DNA of 64,000 bases from Diphasiastrum complanatum (Eukaryota > Streptophyta > Lycopodiopsida > Lycopodiales > Lycopodiaceae): assembly GCA_029204225.1 (NCBI GenBank), contig CM055094.1, forward strand, positions 10,835,153 to 10,899,152, given 5' to 3'. Positions 1 through 11,687 of this stretch are shown here, one piece after another. Positions within the stretch are counted from its first letter, which is position 1. Each line of letters begins with the position of its first letter. A program made the position numbers and the translations under genes. Under the pieces are notes generated by a model. The model searched no databases and had not been told where the DNA came from. It saw only the letters and a program-made list of their open reading frames with translations.

Positions 1-1490
1 GAAATCAGGACGATGGAGTGGACGATTCTTCGGTATATGCACTACGCATATCAAATCGGACGGGTGAGTCAAAAGGCTCGACTGATCCTACTTGATCCTA
101 ACTTCTAAGTCGTTAGAATCAATGGTATCGATTACATAGGCAAACACAAGGTCTTGTGACTATTAGTGCATAAATTTAAGATAGACAATTCATACAAAAC
201 AATAAGAGAAATCAAACAAAACGATCAAGAAAGCATTGCATACATACTGACACTAATATGAACACATTGAGATGATAATTGAATTCATAAAGAGTATAAA
301 AATACAAGTCAATAGATGCTAGATGTTGGGCGCGTTGAGGAAATAGTCTCATTTAAAGATCCTTAATAGGGTAAGGGCACACACTCCCAAGATAGCTATA
401 ATTTTCAAAATGCTGTACTATGATCAAGGTATTCCCTAGACATAGATTATGGTGAAATTCTAGGGCAAAAAATGATAACGTGGAACCCCTCTTTGGATCA
501 ACTGGCACACATCGCCAAGTAACGGGAAAAACTAATATCCTAAACTCCTCATATAGATTAGGCTTCCTTCGAGAGTGTTTTAGTAAGGTTCTCAGAGGTA
601 AGTCCATACGGAATGTTGAGTAGTAACTTGTATCCTATTATGTCAACAGAGCTTGACCTATGGCTACCAGGGAGTTAATGTAGTGTATCCTTTCTTTAGA
701 TCATAGAGGCATATGCATAAGAGCTACGTAGGCTTTGGCCATACAGTCCTAGGCGTAGAGTCCATAAGTATAACAACAAGAGTACATGAACTTAGTCATA
801 TATGCTCACTAGTGAAGTTTGTCTCATAAGATTCAACACTACTATAACTTATGGTTTGTAAGGATCGGAGCAATGTTCTAGATTTCTTCCTGGCATAGAT
901 TCTTGTCAAGTTGTAAGGGTGATTCTATTCGTAAGGTAGTTTGTCAGATATGGATCTAAATTGATTTGCTATCTTTAAGGAGGACCATGACAAATGACAA
1001 CTCACAATAGGATTGATGCTTAAGACTCGCATTCAAGTGGTATACTAGTGCTCAATGTCCCTCACCGTGCTCAAGGGACCGACGCACCTTGTTTGCTAGG
1101 TGTCTTCTTGGGCAAGGTGTACTATATGATTGACAATAATGTGAGTTCATTCCTAGCTTGGGAGGTCTATTTCACACTCACGAAGTTTAAAGTCGCCTCT
1201 GTATTTCAAGAGGGTTGACTGTCATTCATTTTAGACAATAGCATAAGACCATCATTCATAAAATCGAGAGATCATTACACCGATGATAAAACACGTCATT
1301 GTATCGAAGTCGTCATCTATTTACATAAAAAGTATCATTTCAGATGTACACACATGTCAAATACCTATTTGCCCAACATTTTACTGATCCATCATACAAA
1401 ATGTCACAAATTTAGAGTCCCAAAAAGACCAAAAAAGGTGAAATATGCAGATTTCAGTGACAATTTTTAGCATGCAGTATGTTTCTAACT
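1..1490. other. No gene recognised
   Basis: I see no convincing coding region here. Open frames are short (84 codons at most) and match nothing I know. The sequence is AT-rich without clear tandem structure. It could be old retrotransposon LTR or leader sequence, but no primer site or paired repeat supports that directly. Confidence 0.5.
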
Positions 1491-1640
1491 GAGTGTCTGG
1501 GTCCTCTCAAGGTAATTAGTCACAAATAGGCCTCAACGTGGAATTAAATCTTGGTGTGACCAATAATCGCGAACATTGGAGGGTCGGTCTACCATATTAG
1601 GACTATTCCATGTCCTTAACTAAATATGGCGGTAACATTA
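1491..1640 (+). repeat. Dispersed direct repeat, copy 1 (gypsy-LTR-like)
   Basis: This stretch, opening GAGTGTCTGGGTCCTCTCAA, recurs at about 5022-5200 with scattered substitutions. Copy 2 has about 28 extra bases before the shared GGTAACAT. Copy 2 lies immediately before a tRNA-Met primer site, so the family is probably the 3' part of an LTR. Copy 1 has no primer site after it, so it would be an LTR fragment or the other LTR of a badly decayed element. Confidence 0.7.
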
Positions 1641-3799
1641 TTCCTCCCTTAAATAGGTTCTGTCCTCAGAATGGGGAATAGAAAACATGAAATTATTCCT
1701 TAAGCTTCCAAGTCTTAACCATGAATCATTATTCTTAGTCTGACCTTTACATCTAAAGAAGTATTCAGAGATGCAACAATTCTTCAATTGCTTGCCTCTA
1801 CTTAGGAATACTAACTCAAATCCCAAAGATACATTAAGCTATAAATCTTTCAAATGGGTTGATCTTCTCCAAATAAAAGTTCATCACCTTCATGTAATTT
1901 TAATTACATGAACCTCTGGGTGAATTAACTCTTTATTTCTGAGATCAAATCCAAAAGCTAAAGAAATTCAATTATAGTCTAAACTAATCCACAATTTCCT
2001 ACAGAAAATAATGCTTTTTGGTATAAATATTATTAGAATATCCAAATATTCTAAAATACAATAATTTATTCATCTAAAATCTCTAGGAGATCCATCAACT
2101 ATCAGACAATTATAACTCAATCCAGAGTATTGCAGTTACTTTAATGAGTTAATAGCCCAATATCTAGCACCACATGCAAGAAATCAGCAACTATCTGTAT
2201 CTTAATAGATTTATTTGTCTCCTATAAATTTGGAGATATAGACTACAATCTGTAGTAGAATACCATCCACTAAGGTAAGCAAAATCTCCTCATAAGCAGA
2301 AAGCAATTTACTTAATGAGAAATGTCTGTGAGATCCATAGGACTCAATAAAAAATTGGAGTAAAGAGATTTAGATTTCCAAAGCACAGATCTAAACTCAA
2401 CTCAATCAATAGATTGGCAATCATACACTCATAATAACTAAGTATCTGTTTATAATTCTTCAATCACAAATAGTTAGATTCTTATGATTCGTCAATCATA
2501 ATTCATTGGAACGTCCTACCCCATACTTAATCATTAAGGAGCACTGGAGTGTATGTCCAACCGACTCAACTGAATTCCAAAAATTCAGTTTACCATTCTT
2601 GGAACCATTAGGATTTGGTATCCAATTGAGTGATCTGGGATACAATCACTAATGTATTGAGTCTATTTCCCAACTGTGAAATACACATCCAAAAATTCTG
2701 TATATCCTATGCACACAATTTTTTTCGATGAATCCAAATGAATCATAAATCATGTGTCTTATAAGCAATACACACAAAACAAACAGTTTCAGGTGAATTC
2801 TCTTCACACTGTCCGTTTTACCAATTAACTTCCATAGGAGTAAATCAACTACTCAAGTTAATTGCCCATGATCCAGAAACCTCAAATGTCTAGGTGCAGA
2901 TCTTGATTGTACCATAAAACACCACATTTATATCCATATCCAAATCACTCTTAAGTTAACCAATAATCTTTCACAGAAAAATCCGTTAACTGTGCAAGTA
3001 TCTATTCCAACAATACTTGATCATATGTTCACCGACTAGGTTAAGTGCACCAGATAAGCTTAGTAACCAGGAATACATAGTAGATTCAAACAAGATTATT
3101 AATCGTGCACATATGAGAATAATCTCACTATGACCCAGTACATAAACACATATGTCCTTATATGGCAGATTCCTCCAAAATCCGCATATGTTACTCACTT
3201 TTCTCACTGAGAATCTTGTAAGTCAGCTACTAAAGAATTCTTTTTATATCGAGTAAATAACATATCTGGGAAAACTCTGAGACTAAGAACACATTATTTC
3301 TCACGAGTTTTCCAAGCCACTTACCTCTTGCCACCAAATTTCTTCCCCCTAATCAACCCCTCCCATATCCTAGCACTCTAACCAAGATCAGGTTGATTCA
3401 ATACAGACACTCCATTTATCAAAATTACTTCTATTCCTACCAACTGGGATTAGTAACTTCTGATCTTACTCAGTATTACTTATAATGATTTCCAATTTAA
3501 TTAATTATCTAGTTCCAAATTGTTCCACATAATCCCTAAAGAATTTCTCTCAATTCTATGCAACTAATAAGTCCTTATAATAGAATCTTACTCATCACTT
3601 TACCCCTCCTTTTAAAAGAAATTTCCAATTTTTTATAAAAGTTTTCTAGAGAGATGACAAATGAAAATATCATAATCATGAAAAGACAATAATAAGTGCC
3701 TTCCAAAAAGGATTCACCTTATTATACACAAGACTTTTTTTCTAGATATTCTCAACACAAGAGTTGATGTCCCATACCATCAGTTTTCTCTCCAAGAAA
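1641..3799. other. No gene recognised
   Basis: This is AT-rich sequence with only short open frames (73 codons or fewer) and none of them recognisable. By position it could be the decayed interior of the retrotransposon whose RT remnant starts at 3.8 kb, with RNase H and integrase worn beyond recognition. I see no terminal repeats, tRNA or microsatellite. Confidence 0.45.
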
Positions 3800-4400
3800 G
3801 TTCTTTGCTTTTAGATCTGATCATTGGAAAATCAAAAAGATTATCTAACCATTCTATATCCAAACATAGGATCCGAGCTTCAACCATTTTCGAAAAATAC
3901 CTCCCACCATTGAATTCTCTCTTGTTCCTTAAGCGATTCATTGTAGACGACAATATCATCTATGAATACGACTACATTGTCCCCGGTATGGACGAGAAAC
4001 CCAAGTGTATTTATCAAAACCAAAAGGAACCATTAAGAATTCAAAACAACTGAAGTACATACCAATAGATATCCAATATCTATATCTGAAATGGTACAAG
4101 GAATTCCATTTCTTCAAGAAGATCTTTAACCGCACTATCTGATCTTCCAGAGATCTTAAAAAATCCATCTGGATTTCTCATACCAGATATGCACATATCT
4201 ATTCCACCAAGTAATGGAGTACCCCCATATTTGTTCCAAATGGACTACAATAATCCATTAACAAAATTGTGATTTAACAAGAATTTGCACATGGTTTTAC
4301 CATCACATAAAACAACCCATCTGGTTGATACTAACTTTTCCAAATTCCTGCCATCTGAGAGTTCCAACACTTAGGAAGAAGGCTCTTTACAATACAAATG
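3800..4400 (-). pseudogene. Ty3/gypsy reverse transcriptase fossil
   Basis: Read on the minus strand, this stretch carries the RT core of a Ty3/gypsy element. Around 3930-3982 it encodes VVVFIDDIVVYNES, which matches the FIDD catalytic motif of the palm. About 60 codons upstream is FEFLMVPFGF, the worn equivalent of the E-F-x-V-M-P-F-G-L block. The two lie in different frames, with stops between them. The more upstream part (4170-4400) is only faintly RT-like. RT would copy element RNA into DNA in cytoplasmic particles, but this copy cannot make protein. An LTR end and primer site of opposite orientation lie at 5.25 kb, so the two probably belong to different insertions. Confidence 0.7.
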
Positions 4401-5254
4401 TAAACCAAGTGTCCATTATCACTTCCATATCACAATTTTGAATAACAATTAGGGTCAACTCATGGTCCTATAGATATCCAATATGAATTCAACTTAATGA
4501 ACTCACTAATCGTCATTATGTAATTTCCACACAAGAATTTTTCAGAAGTCCAAATTACATAGTACAAACACATTCACTACCTCAATGTCCATCTCTTCCT
4601 CCCTTAGAAATTTTCGGTTCCACGAAACCTCTTATCGTGCTAAGGTAAAAGGAATTCTTATAGACAAATAGCAAATGTAAAAAAAAAAATACAAATTTTT
4701 TCCCTTTCAGTAACTAGCTTTTAGCATTACTTCAATAAGTTCTAACAGTTTAGTATCTCTAATGAAAGAACTTGAATGGAAAAAAAATCCATGACGTGGA
4801 TTTATATTGTAACCCTTTGACTATATTTAGCAACCAAAAAATACTGAATAAAGAGTTCAACCGTCCACTCATTCTAAGGTAACCTAGACCAAGTCGTCGA
4901 TGGGATAATCTCTACCTCAATATATAGAGAGTAGAGAGAATGAACCCATGCAATCCCCATGCAAGTCAACTATAAATAGGTCACATCACACGTACATGCA
5001 CTACTCCATATGTCTCAATTAGAGTGTCTGGGTCCTCTCAAGGTCATTAGTCACAAACAGGTCTCAACATGGAATTAAATCTCGATGTGACCAATAATCT
5101 CGGACACGAGGGCCAATCTACCATATTAGGACTATTCCATGTCCTTAACTGAATATGGCCATGATAGTAGTACCTCTATGGTTGGCCGGTAACATAACGT
5201 TCATATCTTGTTTGTGTCTTGGTAATGACTGGAATGACAATGGGGATTCTAACA
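4401..5254 (+). repeat. LTR-like sequence with TATA box, repeat copy 2
   Basis: The right end of this region (5022-5254) repeats 1491-1640, and it ends in TTCTAACA two bases before a tRNA-Met primer site. That is where a 5' LTR should end. A TATA box lies at 4971-4980. I could not fix the left LTR boundary. The sequence after the primer site is non-coding, so the element is a remnant. Confidence 0.6.
4971..4980 (+). promoter_or_regulatory. LTR TATA box
   Basis: TATAAATAGG lies about 280 bases before the LTR end and its primer site. That is a sensible distance for a U3 promoter driving R-U5. Confidence 0.5.
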
Positions 5255-5256
5255 TT

Positions 5257-5270
5257 TGGTATCAGAGCCA
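5257..5270 (+). other. Primer binding site, initiator-Met tRNA
   Basis: TGGTATCAGAGCCA is complementary to the 3' end of plant initiator-methionine tRNA, the primer of many copia and some gypsy elements. It lies two bases after the LTR-like end. Confidence 0.75.
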
Positions 5271-5668
5271 ACGATTATTGTGTATAAGTTGCAATCGTAC
5301 TTAAGTTTGGGTTGGCCATAATTTGTACTTGAAAATGTCCATGATTTTCTTTCAAAACCTATAAAAGAGCAAATAATGTGCAAGTAATGTGTCATGTGTT
5401 AGTTACTTATCCAAATCATGTACTACAGAAAAATAATTGTAATAGAAAACATGTCATAAAAAAGTACCTAGAATGTTGTTATCCACCATATGTGATATTC
5501 TGATTGAACACTAAATGTATGATCATTTTGATACTTTGCTCATCAAAGTGATACTCACTCGTTCCAATTTTTGACCTTTGATGATTTCATATTCATCAAG
5601 TTTCATTACAATAATCAACTTTCCATTTGCTTGATGATCATTAATTTTATAGAACCGAATAATGTATA
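5271..5668. other. No gene recognised
   Basis: This AT-rich stretch follows the primer site, where an element leader would lie. No ORF or repeat is visible. Confidence 0.4.
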
Positions 5669-6028
5669 TTAAACATTTTCAATATCAAGAAAAATAGTAT
5701 TGCGATTGTTGTAATTTAGCTCACTACTTTCAAATTTATATAAATCAGTTATATAAAATGGTTGGCCAACCACTTTGAACATTCCCTCGTTAGCATAATT
5801 TCTTGCTAACCTTACTCGATATGGACAAGGAAGATAATATTTCTTAATCTTCACTTGAGAAAATGCTTCTGTACAATTCTTAAAAAATGTGGAATAAGCA
5901 TTTCTGCTAATTCCAACCTGATCACATGCACCTTGTATCACAGTTGCATCTAAATAAGTTTGCACCTTACTCAAGACCATCCCTGTAATTTCATTTTTCA
6001 TTTTTTTAAACCGATAATTTTTCATCAA
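5669..6028 (-). CDS. Unidentified ORF, 119 codons
   Basis: I do not recognise this minus-strand frame. The 119-residue product is basic in its first third, then has a patch ISRNAYSTFFKNCTEAF and a patch YYLPCPYRVRLARNYANEG, and ends acidic. Composition looks like real protein rather than a chance AT-rich frame, with many K, N and Y and regular hydrophobic spacing. A second unidentified frame starts about 160 bases upstream (6191-6520) on the same strand. The two may be exons, or parts split by decay, of a single transposon-related gene. There is no signal peptide, membrane segment or known catalytic motif. Confidence 0.35.
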   Translation of the reverse strand: MMKNYRFKKMKNEITGMVLSKVQTYLDATVIQGACDQVGISRNAYSTFFKNCTEAFSQVKIKKYYLPCPYRVRLARNYANEGMFKVVGQPFYITDLYKFESSELNYNNRNTIFLDIENV

Positions 6029-6190
6029 TGCCCTTGCAGATTTTTTTGGAAAAACATGACTTAAAGATTCTCTAGTACATCAACGATCTTTGAAATAGTC
6101 CTTTGCTACTAAGCATGATCTGCAATACACATCAAATAATGTTTAGTCATGAAAATGAACATAACTACATCAAGAATGAACAAGTTCAAA

Positions 6191-6520
6191 TCAACAATTT
6201 GCAATCAAACTTGAATAATAGTCATACTTGAAAGCTTGAATTCTTTTCTTCAGATTGCCACCATATAAGGATAAGTCATCAATACTCTTCTTCGATACCC
6301 TTTTCCTTTTCCTTTTCAATATTGCCTTTTTGATATCATCTACATCAACAACAGATTTCAAACTTTCAAATTGTAACTTCTCCAATGATTCTAACATATT
6401 TTGGTTTGAGCTCCAACGACAGGTGAATATAGTATTCAGTTCTAATATAGAGCCCTTCAATGCAAAGTTTTCATTTTTAGTTTGTTGCACATAATGAGGC
6501 AATTGTTGAAAAAAGCACAA
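6191..6520 (-). CDS. Unidentified ORF, 109 codons
   Basis: This unidentified minus-strand frame lies upstream of the 5669-6028 frame. Its product has a Leu/Glu-rich middle suited to a helix and then a strongly basic run (ILKRKRKRVSKK) that could act as a nuclear localisation signal. It ends in LSLYGGNLKKRIQAFKYDYY. The order of a basic linker followed by a folded part suggests a nuclear DNA-binding or transposon protein, but this is inference. It could also be the first exon of the gene continuing at 6028. Confidence 0.3.
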   Translation of the reverse strand: MCFFQQLPHYVQQTKNENFALKGSILELNTIFTCRWSSNQNMLESLEKLQFESLKSVVDVDDIKKAILKRKRKRVSKKSIDDLSLYGGNLKKRIQAFKYDYYSSLIANC

Positions 6521-8784
6521 TTGTTGATAAGCATACTGTAATTGCTAATTAGCATATAGTAATTGTGCATTATACATACCAAGATCTCGTAGCCATTGAT
6601 AATATCCAAGTAATTGTGAAGGCTTCACACATGTGAAGACCTGCCCAACACCCACAATTGATCTTCTAAGGTATTTGTGATTGCACATAGATTGCATCTT
6701 ACAATCTTCCTACATTGATTCCAAGGCAAGAGCACAATTTCATGCATAATGAATCCACATTCAATTGTCACTCGAAGCAATCAAAGTACATGAAAAGACT
6801 AAGTTCTCAACATGCTTTTAGAGAGAGAAAAAATAGCCTACTCTCGAGTAGAGAGAGAAAGTGAGTGAGCCGTCAAGTAGAGAGAGAATATGAGAAAAAA
6901 CAATGTGTATCACATAGATTGCTTCACAAAAAACTTGTATATACAATAAGAGCTCTACCATATAGTACTAGCACGAGATCTACCATAAGTAAATGCTCTA
7001 GAATGATTGGACCCCATTATTGCCTTTCTACATCATGATTGGACCCCTAAATTTGCAACTCTCATCGTGATTGGATTTCCACCACAATTTGATTAGGCCT
7101 CATGATGTGCACCACTAAACACATGCAATGCACCTCTTAAAGTGATTGGCCTTGTGATCTATGCCTCTAAATGTGGTTGAGCCAAATAGATGCATTTCTC
7201 AAGTTTGAGGCCTATTGACTATTCAAACTCAACATAAATGAACTAAAATGACTAGTCCTATCCTCCACACATGGGAACATGCTCCACACATGTGATATTT
7301 ACTTATATACATGAAAGTATATACTAATCAAGCTAGATTTTGCAAAATCTTCACGCTCCTCAAGATTTAGCTTGATTACTATGCTAGGTTCCTCCAAAAC
7401 TTAAGTAGCTAAGATTAGCTTCTCAAGTAGATCCTTTGGCATGAAATTGATGAGGAAACCAGCCAATAAGTCTAAAATTGCAGCAAGGTCACCATAGCCA
7501 AGACAAGGCTTCCTTGATTGAAAGCCATCTCCAAGAATCAAGAAGAGCTTTCCCCCATTTGAGCGTGATTTCTTCCATCCTTGAAGAGCATGATTGATCC
7601 AAAAGCTCTTCCTTGAAAATAGATGCAACTCCATGAGAAAAAAAGATTTTCTTTTGACTCATAAGGATGACAAAGATCCAAAATCATGTTACCAAGATCT
7701 TGAGAATTAGGCATGTCAAGATTGGCAAGACTATGCATGTTATAATTACAAAGAGATTGCATCACATCTTCATGCTTGATTACCATGCTAATCTCAGATC
7801 TAATGAGGCTAAATACTTCATTACGGAGATAAGTCTATAATTTCCATTCATGCTCTTGTTTGAGTACATTGGCATGAATGTGTTGTTGGTATCTTTCTCT
7901 CTAAGGTTGTTGTTGATTGATTAGTATCAGGTAGATGTGCAAGGCTTACTGGCAGATCATAGGCACTTAGATTTGATGCTACTTTGTGCTTAACTCTCTA
8001 AGGAGTTCTTATTACAAATGTTGAGTGATAGTTGTAATAAGCACTTTGTAAGATCTTGCAGTTCTTAGTTAGTTGTTATTGTTTATCTTGTGAATTCAGT
8101 AGGAGTAGCTTAAGCCTTGTTCACTATTTCTTGATTAGATTAGATTCTTTACCAAAAAGAACAAAAGTAGGAATAGGAATAATCTACAGACTGTAAGCAA
8201 GAAAGAAAGTTCTGAAACAAAACTGTATAAAGTAGATATACAAGTCCTAATAGATCATATATTCAAGATGAGCTTCCATTGCCATTCTAGGATCGAGATC
8301 AGGCCGTAGATGTGCTAAACTGACAGGCGGGGCACATTACTTCCATACTACAAGAAGACTGGGAATCAAGAAGATAGTGTAGCAAGCTGAAGTAATAGCC
8401 GAAGAAATGGCTGATAGTCGGCTAAAAGAATTTGCAAACATTGGCATCGATGCTCGTTGACAATCTTCTTGAATCTTGATCCGAGAACTCGTATATATCT
8501 GTAAATCTTTTAGTTCTTCTTGATTTTTGTTTGCTTGCTTGGATTCTTGCATTCATATTCTCCACAAGCATGCATTCCACCTTTTCTGCAAGATCATAAT
8601 TGCATCATAACACCTCTAAAGATAAATCACCTGTGCAATTTTACCCAGACATTCAAGAAATCAACCGACCCACTGCTATCTCAAGTTTCTTAAAGTCTGC
8701 AATCTGCCATCTCACTAATCTCATTCTTGTTAGATCCAAAATCCTTATGGCTTGAGCCATAATTCTTTGTTCATTCATCACACA
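6521..8784. other. No gene confidently recognised
   Basis: Mostly AT-rich unassigned DNA. Two overlapping minus-strand frames at 7401-7786 (77 and 82 codons) share sequence but match no family I know. Another minus-strand frame runs with stops from about 8780 to 8340, with charged helical stretches such as MNEQRIMAQAIRILDLTRMR. It abuts the downstream end of the gypsy pol remnant and may be its decayed continuation or separate inserted DNA. I see no terminal repeats. Confidence 0.4.
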
Positions 8785-9840
8785 TCAATCCTCTAATAAC
8801 ACATTCTTATCGTGTTCCAATTTCAGAGGAGGAAGAATAGTTTGAGTCCTACATCCGACAAAATAATCCTCAATTGACTTACGAAAGAAAACTGTAAAAC
8901 CGAGAAAAGATTTAACTCCTCTAACTGTCTTCGGTATTGGCCACTCAAGCACTGTCTTGACCTTACTCTCATCAATCTCCAACCCACTACGAGTGATCTT
9001 ATGACCGAGGTACAACAACCATGCTCAAAGAACTCACATTTAGATTCCTTAGCATAAAGTTTCTCTCACCTAAAAATATCTAAGACAATCTTAAGATGAC
9101 TCAACTGCTCCTTAAGTGTCCTACTGTAGATGAGAATATCATCTAGGAATACAACCACAAACTTTCCTAGATATGGATGAAAAAGATCGTTCATCATCTG
9201 TTGGAACGTAGCTGGTGCATTCGTCAACCCAAAAGGAAGCACGCGAAATTCATAATGACCGAATCTTGTCCGAAAACCAGTCTTTTGCATGTCATCCAAA
9301 TGAATCCTAATCTAAGGATATCTGGTTCTAAGATCTATCTTTGTGAAGTATTTAACTCCACCTAATCGATCTACCAGGTCATCCATACAAGGCAAAGGAT
9401 ATTTATTTTTAATAGTTACCTTATTCAACCCCTTGTAGTCCACACACAACTTGAAACCTCCATCTTTCTTCGATTCAAGAAGAATAGGAGCACCCCAAGG
9501 CGACTTACTTGGCTGAATATGACCCATATTTAGGTAATTTTCAATTTGCTTAGTAATCTCTATTTTTTCTTTCTAAGAGAACTTGTAAGGTTGTCTATAG
9601 ATAGGGTGACTACCCAGAATTAACTCTATCTTATGGTCTACCGATCTGGACGGTGGTATTCCATGAGGTAATTCTGCTGGAAATACATCTTTAAATTCAG
9701 ACAGTATCTTATTCTTCTCAATTTGCTCCTGTTCTAAATCTACATAGTTAATAATCTTTGATAATTTACAGCTACTTAGATGCATTTCAGATAAATCCAA
9801 ATTTGGCTTAGCAAATAAAGAATAAGCTTCATATACTTGG
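8785..9840 (-). pseudogene. Ty3/gypsy pol remnant: reverse transcriptase
   Basis: On the minus strand this region encodes most of a Ty3/gypsy RT in order. The pre-RT segment (9800-9573) includes LPHGIPPSRSVDHKIEL. The RT N-terminus (9527-9312) has [20 protein letters not shown]. The palm (9299-9066) has [16 protein letters not shown] and the catalytic FLDDILIYS. The connection domain (9018-8785) has LYLGHKITRSGLEID. The pieces are separated by a stop near 9570, a stop near 9310 and a frameshift near 9060-9020, so it is a pseudogene. The RT motifs are well kept, which suggests moderate age. RNase H and integrase are missing, and protease is absent between this and the gag fragment at 9853. Confidence 0.93.
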
Positions 9841-9852
9841 TTAACCAGTCAT

Positions 9853-10086
9853 CTACAACTTCAGTTTTTTTCTCTTTCTTCTCCCCAAAAAATGTTCAGT
9901 CTGAAAGCCCAAATTCGGTGCAGATAACATTTTCACTTGATTCAATAGTACTTCCATTTGTTGATCCCTTAAAGTGTTCCTGTTGTTTATTTCATTAAGC
10001 ACTTGGCTTAACGACTGGCAAATTTGCAGATTGGTAGGCATTGGCACCTGACCATCCAAATTTGCATTTGCATTATCATCTGCCAT
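9853..10086 (-). pseudogene. Ty3/gypsy gag N-terminal fragment
   Basis: A 77-codon minus-strand frame starts MADDNANANLDG and contains LNEINNRNTLRDQQMEVLLN, a Gln/Asn-rich helical stretch typical of the start of plant gypsy gag. It lies directly upstream of the RT remnant on the same strand. The rest of gag, the zinc knuckle and protease are missing, so a deletion of roughly 1.5 kb or more (inferred from family layout) joins gag to pol. The assignment rests on position and composition more than on a diagnostic motif. Confidence 0.55.
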
Positions 10087-10657
10087 ATTGATTTCATGAC
10101 ATGCAAAATTAGCTTAATTAGTCGAGATCCAATCATCAACTAATAATTGAATTCATAACTGGCCGATAAATGTTATGTTCATGTCTTGTACAAGAAAATC
10201 AGAATAATTCCTGACGTGGATAGCCAGTCACTCCAGTTGTATGTGGTTATTAGTTATGCTACGTCATTCCAGATGTGGTCGTATCAAGTAATTAATAATC
10301 ATATGAGGGCCTAGACCTCTAATTGGACATAGGAGCACATGCATGGTGAATGACTGCTTTAATGCAAGAATAGGAGTTCAATAGCTCAATATAGGTTGCA
10401 TGGGAATCCTAGGGAGAATATTCTCTCTCTCTTGAAATATATCCTTATGGAAACTCGCCCATCTCCCTATTGTGAATTCAGTTTCTTGAGGCAGTTTCTC
10501 CTCTCCTCTCTTCTGTTCTTCATTGTGGCTTGGGGGTGGATTGGTTAGGGTATTGACTAGCCTCTCCATATTGGTTGAGTGGTTCATGTTCCATAGGTGT
10601 TCTTCTGGTTTGCATGTGACAGGATTCTTGAAGATCTTCACTTGGCGATTGTTATAG
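10087..10657 (+). repeat. LTR-like sequence ending at a primer site
   Basis: This stretch ends at a plus-strand tRNA-Met primer site (10658). A short patch near 10159-10190 resembles the end of the 5.2-kb LTR-like sequence, with a related ...GTTCATGTCTTGT. It may be the 5' LTR of a plus-strand element whose body is missing. The 10378-10641 minus-strand open frame inside it matches nothing and is probably accidental. The left edge is unknown. Confidence 0.4.
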
Positions 10658-10670
10658 TGGTATCAGAGCT
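10658..10670 (+). other. Primer binding site, initiator-Met tRNA
   Basis: TGGTATCAGAGCT gives 12 bases of the canonical plant tRNA-Met primer site, in plus orientation. Confidence 0.65.
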
Positions 10671-11674
10671 TGGATCACATCTACCAAGAGGTGGAGCTTG
10701 AGGATCTTGGATTTTTGCAGTTCTTTTGGTGTATCTCTTTGCTTATTCTTCCAGGTGTTGGAATTCAATTTCAAGTAGGTGTCTTCTCAGATCCTTGGTG
10801 TACTTTCAGTCTAAAGATCATTATTGTAGATTTGTTAAATGAATTCTGATGGAAATCATAGGTTTTTTGATGGATTTAGTGAATTTTTCACCTAGAATTC
10901 ATGTCCAAATTTCTTTCCCATCACAGATTCTGGACCGTCGATTCATTTGACACCTCATCCAAAGGTCCAAACTGCATCTGGGCATCGAACCATGCTCCTA
11001 CAGTCGCTATGGTCTTCGATACACTAAGCTGACTATTGCGTTGGGCGCGCGAACAGCCCGCGACCTCTCTGCCTGCGGCCGCGCCTCCCTTCTCTGAAAA
11101 TTATCAGATCAAACTCTCCTATGGATCGTTTTGAGCACGATCTAAGGCCTGGAGCAGGGTCGCCCTACTGAATCCAAGACTATAGATTGTTCAGTCAAAA
11201 AATTTCGTGGAGAAATGGTGATTTTAGCTCAACTTGACAAAGTGGCTTTTTTCACCTTTTTACCGCAAATCTGCTAGGTTAACTGTCTGGAGACAAATCT
11301 CTGACATAAACCTCAGAATCTCTCCATGGCTGGTTGACAATGTGATTAGCTTCCTTCCTGTCCTTACAGCATCCAAAACGGTGTGCAAACAGCGAAGAAA
11401 TCACCAATTATGTATAAAAACCGTAACCCCAAGCCCGGTTTCAATTTTCAGTTGGCTTCGAAATTGTCAAATTTTCACCAGATTTTTCCCTGTCTGATGC
11501 TATGCACAGGCTAATAATCCCTCTGCTGAGCTTAGCAAGTCTCTATAAATTAGAAACTGTGCACCAGTGCTTCTCTTTCCATCTTCAATCCGTCGTAAAA
11601 CCCCGAACTCTCAGAAGACAGTTCTCCCGAAGCTCTCTTCAACGGCGACACTGTACTGTGTACACTCCCTATAC
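10671..11674. other. Non-coding stretch between two facing primer sites
   Basis: About 1 kb lies between a plus-strand primer site (10658) and a minus-strand one (11675). Primer sites face into an element, so this should be the interior of one or two elements, yet no gag or pol motif is visible in any frame. Around 11040-11090 there is a short GC-rich patch unlike its surroundings. This is probably leader sequence fused by deletion. Confidence 0.45.
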
Positions 11675-11687
11675 GGCTCTGATACCA
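11675..11687 (-). other. Primer binding site, initiator-Met tRNA (minus)
   Basis: GGCTCTGATACCA is the reverse complement of the tRNA-Met primer site. It sits directly against the LTR at 11688-12098, so this was a minus-strand copia element with its 5' LTR on the right. Confidence 0.8.

Noticed and set aside
10378-10641. 87-codon minus-strand frame
   Set aside because: It lies within an LTR-like stretch just before a primer site and has no recognisable domain.
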